A stretch of 64,000 nt of DNA from an uncultured Pelagibacteraceae bacterium (GCA_902614055.1 CACMJX010000001.1:315189-379188), one strand, 5' to 3'; counted from the stretch's first letter, positions 39,172-49,456 are shown. Translations and numbers: made by a program. Notes: generated from the sequence alone by a model not told the origin.

Positions 39172-40173
39172 ATGGATGTTAAATTAGAAAAGTGGTTTAG
39201 ACCTAATATTGATAAAGAAGTCTTAAGAGAAATTACAAAAAAATCTGACATCAAAGGATTTATACATGTAAGTATTTATTTTAGCTTACTAAGCATTGTT
39301 GGATGTTTAGCATATTTAACTTGGGGTACCTGGTGGTCAGCATTATGGTTTTACATTTACGGAAATATTTTTTGTTTTTGTAATCCAATTTGGCATGAAA
39401 CCGGCCATAAAACAGCGTTCAAGACTAAATTTTTAAATGAAATATTTTACTACATCTCATGTTTCATGGCATACTTTGAGCCTACAAGATGGAGATTTAC
39501 ACATTTTGTTCACCATGGAAATACTTACTCTACAAAAAATCCTTATGATCATGAAATTGAATATGATAATAATTTAAAAGATACTCCTAAAAAATTAATA
39601 ATGAATTTACTTCCTTTTGGGGAATTATTATTTTTCAAAAAAAGCATAGCTTTTGAAGTCATAAAACATGCTTTTGGGATACGAACTAAAGTTATGATTG
39701 ATTGTATTCCAGAAAATGCAAGACCTAGAACTATATTGATATCAAGAATTTATGTTGGTATTTGGTTGTCTATAATTATTTGGTCTTTATTAATATCTTC
39801 ATGGTTGCCCACATTATATCTTTTGTTGCCACATTATTATGGAAAAGGCTTACATAAGTTTGTTGCCTTTACTCAACATGCTGGTTTAGCAAGAGACGTA
39901 AAAGATCATAGATTATCAGCGAGGGATATGAAATTAAATCCAATACTAAGTTTTTTATACTGGAAAATGGAATATCACTGTGTTCACCATATGTTTCCAA
40001 CTGTTCCAGCCTATAATCTAGAAAAATTACACTATCATTTGAAAGACCAATTGCCTGAAATTAAAGATGGATTATTTGAAACTTATAAAGAAATAATTCC
40101 AGCTCTTAAAAAACAAAGAGATGAGCCTGATTACCATTTAGATATTTCCTTACCAGAAAAACAAGCTTCTTAA
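39172..40173 (+). CDS. Fatty acid desaturase-family membrane di-iron protein
   Basis: His boxes HETGH, HFVHH, HCVHH. Confidence 0.87.
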   Translation: MDVKLEKWFRPNIDKEVLREITKKSDIKGFIHVSIYFSLLSIVGCLAYLTWGTWWSALWFYIYGNIFCFCNPIWHETGHKTAFKTKFLNEIFYYISCFMAYFEPTRWRFTHFVHHGNTYSTKNPYDHEIEYDNNLKDTPKKLIMNLLPFGELLFFKKSIAFEVIKHAFGIRTKVMIDCIPENARPRTILISRIYVGIWLSIIIWSLLISSWLPTLYLLLPHYYGKGLHKFVAFTQHAGLARDVKDHRLSARDMKLNPILSFLYWKMEYHCVHHMFPTVPAYNLEKLHYHLKDQLPEIKDGLFETYKEIIPALKKQRDEPDYHLDISLPEKQAS

Positions 40174-40370
40174 TGTATAAAAATTATAAATTGTTGTTAT
40201 TTTTAGGAGCAGCAATAATATTTCTTTATTTTAGTGTGGGAAAATATGAGGAATTTAGTCTTCAAAAATCTATATCAGCATGTGTTATTGCAAAAAGTAA
40301 ATTAATGAAAGAAACTGAACCAGAACAAGCAAGAAAAATCTGTGAAAAAGAAATTAGACAAAGTAAATAA
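40173..40370 (+). CDS. Small membrane-anchored protein
   Basis: 65 aa; one N-terminal TM; start overlaps the desaturase stop. Confidence 0.55.
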   Translation: MYKNYKLLLFLGAAIIFLYFSVGKYEEFSLQKSISACVIAKSKLMKETEPEQARKICEKEIRQSK

Positions 40371-40458
40371 TATTTACTTTTATACAATTTTATTTTTTTT
40401 ATTAATATTAACAAGCGCATCTTCTGAAACAAGATTTGAAAAAGATAAGACAATCTAA
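40342..40458 (+). CDS. Possible short secreted peptide ORF (GTG start)
   Basis: MKKKLDKVNNIYFYTILFFLLILTSASSETRFEKDKTI has signal-peptide-like character; overlaps previous ORF by 29 bp. Confidence 0.3.
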   Translation: MKKKLDKVNNIYFYTILFFLLILTSASSETRFEKDKTI

Positions 40459-40522
40459 AATTATTCTAATATCAATTGAATAAGTAATATTATTGGATTA
40501 AGTTAGAGTTAAAAAAAATTCT

Positions 40523-40705
40523 ATGAATCCAACAGATATATTATTAAGTATTGCAATAGTGGGAATATACACTCTCATTTACGTATATTTAAAATCAAAA
40601 CATAATGATAACAAAATAATTATCAAATTATTTATTGTAGGCTTTGTGTATGCAACAATAATTACTGGTATACTTTATTACTTAATAAAGTTTATAGCCT
40701 CATAA
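40523..40705 (+). CDS. Small two-TM hypothetical protein
   Basis: 60 aa ORF with two hydrophobic segments. Confidence 0.5.
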   Translation: MNPTDILLSIAIVGIYTLIYVYLKSKHNDNKIIIKLFIVGFVYATIITGILYYLIKFIAS

Positions 40706-40711
40706 ATTTAA

Positions 40712-41398
40712 GTGACACATAAATTAGAATTAATATATTTTAAAATGAGAGCTTTAGCGGAAGCTCCTCGTTTACTATTTCATTACACAAATATTAAATA
40801 TGAGGATCTAATGTCATGGGATTACTATGATAAAGAGTGGTCAGAAATTAAACCTAATATTCCTTTTAAACAATTACCCATGTTAATTATAGATAAGAAA
40901 TATGAAATTTGTCAAAGTATGGCAATAATGACATTTATTGAAAATTTAGCAGGTATCAACATTACTGATCCAATATTAAACGCTAAAGCAAATGCTATTA
41001 TGCAGAGCGCACAGGAACTTTTTATGCCACTTAACCCAACAGTAAATTTTGCAACAGGAGAGAAATTTATTAAGAAAAAAAATGACATGATGCCATTTTT
41101 ATTATCAAGATTTGAAGATCTTGAAAAAGTCTTAAAGGGTAATGACAAAAAATTTTTTATCTTTGATGAGCCAAGAGCATGTGATTTTGTTACGTTTCAT
41201 CATTTAGATTTATCTAAAATGCTTGATCCATCAATTATAAAAAAATTTCCTAGATTAGAAAAATTTTTAGAAGACATGATATCTATAGAAAGTATAAAAT
41301 CTTATTTAGACAATCGTCCTAAATTAATCGATGTAAGTATCGAACCAAAATTAGTTATTGATGGAATTCCACACCCAACAGGAGTTAAAAAAACTTAA
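40712..41398 (+). CDS. Glutathione S-transferase-like protein
   Basis: 'LELIYFKMRALAEAPRLLFHYTNIKYED...FKQLPMLIIDKKYEICQSMAIMTFIE' thioredoxin-fold GST N-domain; GTG start. Confidence 0.8.
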   Translation: MTHKLELIYFKMRALAEAPRLLFHYTNIKYEDLMSWDYYDKEWSEIKPNIPFKQLPMLIIDKKYEICQSMAIMTFIENLAGINITDPILNAKANAIMQSAQELFMPLNPTVNFATGEKFIKKKNDMMPFLLSRFEDLEKVLKGNDKKFFIFDEPRACDFVTFHHLDLSKMLDPSIIKKFPRLEKFLEDMISIESIKSYLDNRPKLIDVSIEPKLVIDGIPHPTGVKKT

Positions 41399-41455
41399 TT
41401 TTTTAATAGTTGATTGCGTTATATAAAATTTCTATTATAACTTTCATGAATTTAT

Positions 41456-41532
41456 GGCGGGGTAGCTCAGTTGGTTAGAGCGCGGGACTCATAAGCCCGA
41501 GGTCAGTGGTTCGATCCCACTTCCCGCTACCA
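41456..41532 (+). tRNA. tRNA-Met (CAT), elongator type
   Basis: 77-nt cloverleaf GGCGGGG-TA-GCTC...GAGC-G-CGGGA-CTCATAA-GCCCG-...GGTTCGATCCC...TCCCGCT-ACCA with encoded CCA. Confidence 0.95.
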
Positions 41533-41534
41533 AA

Positions 41535-42062
41535 CTAATGACCAGGAAATTCCATTAAATTTTCAACTTTATATCCTTTTTTTTTGAGATTATCACAACC
41601 ACCTAGGTCAAAAAGATTTATAACAAATATAAAGGCTGCAACATGTCCTTTAGAAATTTCTATAAGTTTGGCTGCTGCATCTGCAGTTCCACCTGTTGCT
41701 ATCAAATCATCTATTATTAGAACTGAGTCATTTTCTGAAATTGAGTCTTTATGAACTTCTATTGTTGCTGTTCCATACTCCAGTGCAAAATCAACTGAAT
41801 GTACATCAGCAGGAAGTTTGTTTTTTTTTCTTAGCATAATAAAAGGTTTTTTTAAGATGTAAGAAACAGCAGATGCAAATACAAAACCACGTGATTCAAT
41901 TGCAGCTATTTTATCTAGCTTAAATTTTTTGGATCTCTCAACGATTTGATTAATTGTTTCCTCAAAAGCAGTTTCATTCTTTATTAAAGTAGTTATATCT
42001 CTAAATAAAATACCCTTTTTAGGATAATCTTTAATTGAGCGAATATAATCTTTTAAATCCAT
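41535..42062 (-). CDS. apt: Adenine phosphoribosyltransferase
   Basis: 'FRDITTLIKNETAF', 'AIESRGFVFASAVSY', 'VLIIDDLIATGGTADAAAKLIE'. Confidence 0.95.
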   Translation of the reverse strand: MDLKDYIRSIKDYPKKGILFRDITTLIKNETAFEETINQIVERSKKFKLDKIAAIESRGFVFASAVSYILKKPFIMLRKKNKLPADVHSVDFALEYGTATIEVHKDSISENDSVLIIDDLIATGGTADAAAKLIEISKGHVAAFIFVINLFDLGGCDNLKKKGYKVENLMEFPGH

Positions 42063-42099
42063 AATAGTTATTTATAAATACAATATAATTACTTTTTAT

Positions 42100-42972
42100 A
42101 TGTCAAATAATAAATTAGCAATAATAGGTGGAAGTGGTCTATATGACGTAGAGGAGTTTAAAGATAGAGAATTAATAGATTTAAACACTCCTTGGGGAAA
42201 ACCATCAGATCAGATTTTAAAAACAATTTATAAAAATAAGGAAGTTTATTTTTTACCAAGACATGGTAAGGGACACTTTATTTCACCATCAAACATTAAT
42301 TTTAGAGCAAATATTGACTCATTAAAACAATTGGGTGTAACAGATATTGTCTCTGTATCTGCTGTTGGTTCTTTGAAAGAAAACTTGTCACCCGGTAAAT
42401 TTGTTATTATTGACCAATTTATAGACAGAACATTCGCTAGAAATAAAACTTTCTTTGACGATGAAATAGTTGCTCATGTATCAATGGCACACCCGACCTC
42501 TAAGAGTTTAATGAATGCATGTGAAGATGCAATTAAAAAAGAAGGAATAGATTATCAAAGGGGAGGAACTTATGTAGTAATGGAAGGTCCACAATTTTCA
42601 ACTTTAGCTGAATCAAATCTTTACAGATCATGGAAAGCCGATGTGATAGGAATGACAAATATGCCTGAGGCCAAATTAGCAAGAGAAGCAGAAATTAGAT
42701 ATGCATCTGTCTCAATGGTAACAGATTATGATTGTTGGCATCCAGATCATGAAAATGTTGATGTGCAACAAGTGATAAAAGTATTATTAGATAATGCTTC
42801 TAAAGCAAAAAGTATGATTAAAAATCTTATTGATAATTTTGATACTCATATTGACCCGAATGACCCAGTAAATAATTGCTTAGATGTTGCTATAATTACT
42901 GCTCCAGAAAAAAGATCACAGAAAACGAAAGACAAACTAAAAACAGTAGCTGGAAGAGTTTTAAATAAGTGA
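42100..42972 (+). CDS. mtnP: S-methyl-5'-thioadenosine phosphorylase
   Basis: 'AIIGGSGLYDVEEF', 'FLPRHGKGHFISPSNINFRANI', 'MEGPQFSTLAESNLYRSWKADVIGMTNMPEAKLAREAEI'. Confidence 0.95.
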   Translation: MSNNKLAIIGGSGLYDVEEFKDRELIDLNTPWGKPSDQILKTIYKNKEVYFLPRHGKGHFISPSNINFRANIDSLKQLGVTDIVSVSAVGSLKENLSPGKFVIIDQFIDRTFARNKTFFDDEIVAHVSMAHPTSKSLMNACEDAIKKEGIDYQRGGTYVVMEGPQFSTLAESNLYRSWKADVIGMTNMPEAKLAREAEIRYASVSMVTDYDCWHPDHENVDVQQVIKVLLDNASKAKSMIKNLIDNFDTHIDPNDPVNNCLDVAIITAPEKRSQKTKDKLKTVAGRVLNK

Positions 42973-43760
42973 CAGTAAAATTATCTGATAAACAAATTTT
43001 AAATTATAAAAATGATGGTGTAATTTTAATTAAAGAAGTTTTTTTACCTTGGATTGAAAAACTTAAAACTGGATTTCACAAAGTATTAAGTAACCCAAGT
43101 TCATATGGAAGAGAAAATATTTCAAAACAACAAAGAGGGAGATTTTTTGAGGACTATTGTAACTGGAGAAGAATTGAAGAATTTAAAGATTTTATTTTTA
43201 ATTCACCAGCAGCGGAAATTGTTGCTCAATCAACTCAATCTAATCAAATTCAGGTATTTCACGAACACATTTTCTTGAAGGAACCTGGGACAAAAAAGGA
43301 AACTCCATGGCATCAAGATCTTCCATACTATTGTGTAGATGGAAATGATACAGGAAGTTTCTGGATACCATTAGATAATGTATCAAAAGATAACTGCCTA
43401 AAAGTTTTGAAAGGATCCCATAAGTTACCAATGTTAGTAAAGCCTACCAAATGGTCAAATGAAACTTTTTGGTATAAAAATAACAAGAATTTTATGGATA
43501 TGCCAAATATAGATAAAAATAATATTTTTAGTGCAGAGATGAATATGGGAGATGCAATATTATTTAATTTTAAAGTTTTACATTCATCTTCAGGAAATAA
43601 TGACAAAAAAAGTCGTAAAGCATTCTCTGCAAGATTTATTGGAGACGATGTAAGATACATTGATAGAAAAGGAGAAACTTCCCCACCTTTTGAAAGAATA
43701 AATTTAAATTCAGGAGATAAAATGAGAAAGGATTGGTTTCCTGTGGTTTGGAGTAATTAA
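42969..43760 (+). CDS. Phytanoyl-CoA dioxygenase (PhyH)-family Fe(II)/2OG oxygenase
   Basis: 'ETPWHQDLPYYCVDGNDTGSFWIPLDNVSKDNCLKVLKGSHK', distal 'LHSSSGNND' His and Arg; GTG start. Confidence 0.85.
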   Translation: MTVKLSDKQILNYKNDGVILIKEVFLPWIEKLKTGFHKVLSNPSSYGRENISKQQRGRFFEDYCNWRRIEEFKDFIFNSPAAEIVAQSTQSNQIQVFHEHIFLKEPGTKKETPWHQDLPYYCVDGNDTGSFWIPLDNVSKDNCLKVLKGSHKLPMLVKPTKWSNETFWYKNNKNFMDMPNIDKNNIFSAEMNMGDAILFNFKVLHSSSGNNDKKSRKAFSARFIGDDVRYIDRKGETSPPFERINLNSGDKMRKDWFPVVWSN

Positions 43761-44834
43761 ATGAGAATAAAGGGCAAAAAATATAGAACAATTTGGTATG
43801 AAAATAATGTAGTAAAAATAATTGATCAAACCAGACTTCCACATCAGTTTGTTGTTAAAGATTTGAAGACAATAAGAGATGCAGTAAAAGCTATAAAAAC
43901 TATGGAGGTAAGAGGAGCACCTCTTATTGGTGGAACTGCTGCTTACGGTATAGTATTGGCAATACAAGAAAATAAAAATTTAGATTTCATTAAAAAAAGT
44001 TCAGAAGAATTAGTTAATTCAAGACCTACAGCCATAAATTTACAATGGGCAGTTCATAGAATGAATAATAAATTATCATTTGTGAAGTCTGATGAATTAT
44101 TAGATGTGGCATTAGAAGAAGCAAAATCAATATGTGATGAGGATGTAAAATTTTGTGAGAATATAGGATTTAATGGACTTAAAATTATCGAAGAAATTCA
44201 TAATAAAAACAATAAAACTGTTAATATCTTAACTCACTGTAATGCAGGTTGGTTAGCAACTATAGATTGGGGGACAGCTACCTCACCAATTTATCATGCA
44301 CATAAAAAAGGAATTCCCATCCATGTTTGGGTTGACGAAACAAGACCAAGAAACCAAGGTGCAAACTTAACTTCATATGAATTAAATGAAGAAAATATTC
44401 CTAATACTATAATTGCAGATAATACAGGTGGAATATTAATGCAACGAGGAGAGGTTGATATGTGTATTGTTGGAACGGATAGAACTTTATCAACTGGAGA
44501 TGTGTGTAATAAAATAGGAACTTATTTAAAAGCATTGGCTGCTTATGACAATAATGTTCCTTTCTATGTAGCCTTACCAAGTTCTACAATAGATTGGGAT
44601 ATCAAAGATTACAAAGATATTCCTATTGAGGAAAGAAATTCTGAAGAACTATCTTATATTGAAGGAAAAGATGAAAAAAATAATATTAAAAGAGTTTTGA
44701 TTTATCCTAAATCAAGTAAAGCAATGAACCTTGCATTTGATATAACACCTGCAAAATATGTAACAGGTTTAATTACTGAAATAGGTATATGCGAGGCATC
44801 TACCGTTGGACTAAAGCAAATGTTTAAAAGATAA
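43761..44834 (+). CDS. mtnA: S-methyl-5-thioribose-1-phosphate isomerase
   Basis: 'MEVRGAPLIGGTAAYGIVLA', 'NILTHCNAGWLATIDWGTA', 'VWVDETRPRNQGANLTSYEL', 'VGTDRTLSTGDVCNKIGTY'. Confidence 0.95.
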   Translation: MRIKGKKYRTIWYENNVVKIIDQTRLPHQFVVKDLKTIRDAVKAIKTMEVRGAPLIGGTAAYGIVLAIQENKNLDFIKKSSEELVNSRPTAINLQWAVHRMNNKLSFVKSDELLDVALEEAKSICDEDVKFCENIGFNGLKIIEEIHNKNNKTVNILTHCNAGWLATIDWGTATSPIYHAHKKGIPIHVWVDETRPRNQGANLTSYELNEENIPNTIIADNTGGILMQRGEVDMCIVGTDRTLSTGDVCNKIGTYLKALAAYDNNVPFYVALPSSTIDWDIKDYKDIPIEERNSEELSYIEGKDEKNNIKRVLIYPKSSKAMNLAFDITPAKYVTGLITEIGICEASTVGLKQMFKR

Positions 44835-46417
44835 TGAATAAAGTTAAAAATATATTATTTATAATGGCTGATCAGCTAAGGTTCGATTATCTTTCTTGTT
44901 ATGGCCATCCTCATCTTAAAACACCTCATATAGATGCTTTAGCAAAAAAAGGAGTTTTGTTTGAGTCAGCTTATGTCCAAGCTCCTGTTTGCGGCCCATC
45001 AAGAGCATCGTATTACACTGGGAGAACGGTATTTAGTCATGGCTCAACGTGGAATCAAATACCTTTACCAATTGGGGAATTAACAATTGGAGATTATTTA
45101 AGACAATCTGGGATAAGAACTGGTGTTGTTGGTAAAACTCATATGAGACCAGATTTAGATGGAATGAATAGACTTGGAATTTCAAAAGATACAGAAATAG
45201 GTTTAACAATAAGCGAGCCTGGTTTTGAACCCTATGAAAGAGATGATGGGCTTCACCCAAATAACCATATTAAAAATTCAAACAAAAAATTATCCTACAA
45301 TGAGTGGTTAAATCAACTTGGATATGATGGTCAAAACCCTTGGGATAGTTGGGCAAATTCATCAGAAGATGAAAATGGAAATATTTTAAGTGGATGGAGA
45401 TTAAGAAATTCTAATAAACCTGCGAGAGTTAAACAGGAGCACTCAGAAACTGCTTTCATGACTAATCGATCTATGGAGTTTATTCAAGAAAGTGGAGAAA
45501 GGCCTTGGTTTCTGCATTTATCATTTATAAAACCTCATTGGCCATATATTGCACCTGCACCTTACCATAACATGTATTCAGCAAACCAATTTTACCCAGT
45601 TCATCGAAGTAATGCTGAAAAAGAAATAGATCATCCAGTGTACAAAGCTTTCATGGAAAATAATATTTCAAAGACTTTTTCAAGAGAAGAAGTTAGAAAC
45701 ACTGTTCTTTCAGGATATATGGGGTTAATAAAACAAATTGATGATAATCTTGGTAGGTTATTTAAATTTTTAGAAGATAAAAATTACATGAAAAATACAA
45801 TGATAGTCTTTACATCAGACCATGGTGATTATCAGGGTGACCATTGGCTAGGAGAAAAAGAACTATTTCACGAACAAATTGTTAAAGTTCCGATGATAAT
45901 TTATGATCCTAGTAATTTATCAGATAATAATAGAGGAATTAGAGAAAAAAGGTTTGTAGAGGCTATAGATTTACTGCCAACCTTTTTGGACTCTGTAGAT
46001 AGCGATGTAAGTAAACATCGCCTTGAAGGACAATCTTTGTTACCAATTATTAGAGGAAATGAAGTCTCTAATTGGAAAGAGAGTGTATTTAGTGAAATCG
46101 ATTACTCATTTAACGAAGCAAGAAAAATTCTTAATGTTGGAGCATCAGATGCAAGAGCTTATATGATTAGAAATAATAGATGGAAGTATATTTATTATAA
46201 AGGTTTTCCACCTCAATTATTTGATTTAAAAAATGATCCAGATGAATTCAATGATCTAGGGCTATCCTCAGAACACAAAAAAATTGTTGATGAAATGAAG
46301 GATATATTGCTTAAAAGAATTACAAATAGAAAAAATAGGGTTGCAGCAACAGATGAATTTGTTTTAAAAGAGAGAGATTATACAAAAGATGATGGAATTA
46401 TGATAGGAGTTTGGTAA
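44834..46417 (+). CDS. Sulfatase / phosphonate monoester hydrolase family (alkaline phosphatase superfamily)
   Basis: 'MADQLRFDYLSCYGHPHLKTPHIDALAKKGVLFESAYVQAPVCGPSRASYYTGR' (C-x-P-S-R FGly motif), 'TSDHGDYQGDHWLGEKELFHE'. Confidence 0.9.
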   Translation: MNKVKNILFIMADQLRFDYLSCYGHPHLKTPHIDALAKKGVLFESAYVQAPVCGPSRASYYTGRTVFSHGSTWNQIPLPIGELTIGDYLRQSGIRTGVVGKTHMRPDLDGMNRLGISKDTEIGLTISEPGFEPYERDDGLHPNNHIKNSNKKLSYNEWLNQLGYDGQNPWDSWANSSEDENGNILSGWRLRNSNKPARVKQEHSETAFMTNRSMEFIQESGERPWFLHLSFIKPHWPYIAPAPYHNMYSANQFYPVHRSNAEKEIDHPVYKAFMENNISKTFSREEVRNTVLSGYMGLIKQIDDNLGRLFKFLEDKNYMKNTMIVFTSDHGDYQGDHWLGEKELFHEQIVKVPMIIYDPSNLSDNNRGIREKRFVEAIDLLPTFLDSVDSDVSKHRLEGQSLLPIIRGNEVSNWKESVFSEIDYSFNEARKILNVGASDARAYMIRNNRWKYIYYKGFPPQLFDLKNDPDEFNDLGLSSEHKKIVDEMKDILLKRITNRKNRVAATDEFVLKERDYTKDDGIMIGVW

Positions 46418-46755
46418 TGAACCCTTTAATATTATCTTTAATTTGCTTAGTTTCAGTGGGAATTTCTGCAAATTTAATAAAATTAATTCGTGGAAATAGA
46501 ATTTTACTAATTATTTCTTTATTACCTTGTATTTATATATTTATCTTTGGTTTGTATGCAACTTTAGGCCCAATGGATTTATATAAAGATGGTACAGACA
46601 ATTTTTATGCTCAAAATCCAGGTAAAGAATTACCAATAGTGTTTGTATTATTAAAATTCTATCAATATATTTTAATGATTGTAGGTGCAGTTTTTGGTTT
46701 TATTTATTTTAATTATATAAAAAAAATAAAAGATACTAGTGAGCCATTAGACTAG
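46411..46755 (+). CDS. Hypothetical membrane protein
   Basis: 114 aa, about three TM; overlaps the sulfatase stop. Confidence 0.6.
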   Translation: MVMNPLILSLICLVSVGISANLIKLIRGNRILLIISLLPCIYIFIFGLYATLGPMDLYKDGTDNFYAQNPGKELPIVFVLLKFYQYILMIVGAVFGFIYFNYIKKIKDTSEPLD

Positions 46756-48046
46756 GCAAATATAAACAAATTGCAGGAAAAGCAATAATTAAAGCGAGCC
46801 TAAATACGTCAGTCATCAAGAATGGAAGAGTCCCAAACCATATAGTTTGTAAAGGTGTTTTTTGCATTACACCTTTAATAACGAATAAATTCATTCCAAC
46901 AGGAGGTGAAATTAATCCAAACTCAACAACTATCACTGCAAATATACCAAACCAAACAGGGTCAATTCCAGCATCAATAATCACTGGATAAAATACTGGA
47001 ATAGTTAAAAATAACATTGCTAAAGAGTCCATTACAGTACCAAGAACTAAATAAATTGCACAAATTACTAAAATTATTCCTAATGGAGTAAGCTCAAGAT
47101 AATTTATAAAATCAACAACCGCAAAAGGTAACTGTGTGACAGTTATAAGATAATTAAATATACTTGCACCAATAACAATTAAATATAATGAACCAACAGT
47201 TTTTATAGTCGTCCATAAAGCATCTTTCAATAAACTTAATTTTAATTGACCTCTAAAAAAAATAAAAATTAAAACTAATATCACACCTACTGCAGCACTT
47301 TCTGTTGCTGTAAAAAAACCTAAATAAAGTCCACCCATCATGATTACAAATATTAAAAAAATTGGAAAAACTTTTGATAATGCAGAAATTCGTTCCTTCA
47401 AGGGCATCTTTATTCCATAACCACCCTGTGAGGGATAAATTAAAAGATAAATCCTAATAGCAATCATATACAGTACCACTGCTATTATCCCAGGTATCAG
47501 TGCAGCAAAAAATAATTCTTGAACAGACTGTTCAGTTAAATAAGCATATATTACTAATATAACACTCGGAGGAATTATAATTCCAAGCGTTCCACCAGAT
47601 GCAATAGATCCGCTTATTAGGGCATCACTGTAACCATGTCTTCTCATTTCAGGGCCTGCCATTTGAGACATTGTTGCAGCTGTGGCAATTGAAGATCCAC
47701 AAATCATTCCAAATCCAGCGCATGCTCCAACAGTAGACATCGCTAAACCACCTTTGTAATGACCTACTATTGCATAAGCTGCATCATATAAATTTCTTGA
47801 TAAATTTGAACTGTTGGCAAGATTTCCCATTAGAACAAACAAAGGCAAAACTGATAATGTATATTTTGAGACAGCATCAAAAGGAGCAGTTCCCAAAACA
47901 AATATTGCAGGGTCAAATCCTGAAATCATTGCAAAGCCGATAAAACCAACAACCAACATTGCAATTCCTATTGGTACATTTAATACCATCAAAATTAATA
48001 CAGCGGCAAAAGACAATCCACCATTAATTACAGCTTCTAATCCCAT
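46736..48046 (-). CDS. dctM: TRAP transporter large permease (DctM-like)
   Basis: 'GFGMICGSSIATAATMSQMAGPEMRRHGYSDALISGSIASGGTLGIIIPPSVILVIY'. Confidence 0.94.
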   Translation of the reverse strand: MGLEAVINGGLSFAAVLILMVLNVPIGIAMLVVGFIGFAMISGFDPAIFVLGTAPFDAVSKYTLSVLPLFVLMGNLANSSNLSRNLYDAAYAIVGHYKGGLAMSTVGACAGFGMICGSSIATAATMSQMAGPEMRRHGYSDALISGSIASGGTLGIIIPPSVILVIYAYLTEQSVQELFFAALIPGIIAVVLYMIAIRIYLLIYPSQGGYGIKMPLKERISALSKVFPIFLIFVIMMGGLYLGFFTATESAAVGVILVLIFIFFRGQLKLSLLKDALWTTIKTVGSLYLIVIGASIFNYLITVTQLPFAVVDFINYLELTPLGIILVICAIYLVLGTVMDSLAMLFLTIPVFYPVIIDAGIDPVWFGIFAVIVVEFGLISPPVGMNLFVIKGVMQKTPLQTIWFGTLPFLMTDVFRLALIIAFPAICLYLPSLMAH

Positions 48047-48537
48047 TATAAATTCTCAGCTTTTGAATTACTTTTAAAAATAGTTTTAATAAACCATATG
48101 ATGATAGCAAAAACACTTAACCACATACCAATAGAGCATATGAAATAAAAAGGATAAAAATAAAGTTCTAGATCAATCGTTACTCTTTGATTATTCATAA
48201 ATTTGTATGATGTCAAAGTAGTAGAATATGCCATTAAGGACATAATCGATATCATTAAAACAAATTTTAAAATTACCAAATAAGTTTTAAATATACCCAA
48301 ATTTAAATTATTTATAAAATCTGCTGAAACATTAGCATTTAAATAAAATGCTCTTGGCATTGCGAGGAACGCTACTAATGCCATTCCTATTTCAACTAAC
48401 TCTATTGTACCTGTAACTGGTGAATTTAAAAATCGTCTTCCAAAAACGTCACAAAAAGTTAATACAGCTAATAAAAACAAAACAATGCCCGAAGCTATCG
48501 CTGAATAATCAAAAACTTTACTGACTTTAGAAATCAT
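48046..48537 (-). CDS. dctQ: TRAP transporter small permease (DctQ-like)
   Basis: 'FCDVFGRRFLNSPVTGTIELVEIGMALVAFLAMPRAF'. Confidence 0.9.
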   Translation of the reverse strand: MISKVSKVFDYSAIASGIVLFLLAVLTFCDVFGRRFLNSPVTGTIELVEIGMALVAFLAMPRAFYLNANVSADFINNLNLGIFKTYLVILKFVLMISIMSLMAYSTTLTSYKFMNNQRVTIDLELYFYPFYFICSIGMWLSVFAIIIWFIKTIFKSNSKAENL

Positions 48538-48604
48538 AAAAATGTTGCTTCAAATTATTTAAACATTAACATATAAGTAGTTTCAAAAATACAAAGTATT
48601 AATC

Positions 48605-49456
48605 ATGAAGTTTATTTCTTTTAAACACAACAAACAAAATAAGTTTGGTATTATAAATAATAATAAAATTACAGATCTAACTGGAAAAGTATCTAATTCA
48701 AATACACTTAAAGATTTAATTCAAAACCAAGGAATTGAAGATGCGAAATCTTATGCAACAAATAATCCAGGTAATATAAATGACTCAGATATTGAATATT
48801 TGCCATTAATTCCAAATCCTGGAAAAATTATTTGTGTAGGTTTAAATTATAGTGAACATGTTAAAGAAACTAACAGAACAGTCGAAGAGAACCCAGTAAT
48901 TTTTCATCGATTTCCAGAAAGTCAAACTGCACACTTACAACCAATTCAAAGACCTCTGGTTTCACAAAGTTTAGATTTTGAGGGTGAGATGGCAGTAATT
49001 ATGGGTGAAGGTGGCAAACACATAAAACCTGAAGATGCTTTAAAGCATATAATTGGTTATTCATGTTATAATGAAAGTACTGTAAGAGAATGGCAGAGAC
49101 ATACAAGACAATTTGGGATGGGTAAAAACTTTGAAAAAACAGGGAGTTTTGGTCCACACATGGTTTTAGCTGAAGACATTAATAATTATAAAAATTTAAC
49201 AATTGAAACTAGATTAAATGGCGAAGTCATGCAAAACGCAAAATTAAGTCAACTTATTTTCGATATTCCAATCTTAATCTCGTATGTTTCTAAAGCTATG
49301 GCTTGGAGAGCAGGTGATGTACTAGTCACTGGTACGCCTGGGGGTGTAGGGTTTAAAAGAAACCCTCCAGTATTTATGAAGCCGGGAGATAATGTTGAAA
49401 TAGAAATCACAGAAATTGGCACTTTATCTAATACAATTAAGGATGAAATAATCTAA
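48605..49456 (+). CDS. Fumarylacetoacetate hydrolase-family protein
   Basis: 'KIICVGLNYSEHVKE', 'DFEGEMAVIMGEGGKHI', 'GDVLVTGTPGGVGFKRNPPVFMKPGDNVEIEI'. Confidence 0.9.
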   Translation: MKFISFKHNKQNKFGIINNNKITDLTGKVSNSNTLKDLIQNQGIEDAKSYATNNPGNINDSDIEYLPLIPNPGKIICVGLNYSEHVKETNRTVEENPVIFHRFPESQTAHLQPIQRPLVSQSLDFEGEMAVIMGEGGKHIKPEDALKHIIGYSCYNESTVREWQRHTRQFGMGKNFEKTGSFGPHMVLAEDINNYKNLTIETRLNGEVMQNAKLSQLIFDIPILISYVSKAMAWRAGDVLVTGTPGGVGFKRNPPVFMKPGDNVEIEITEIGTLSNTIKDEII

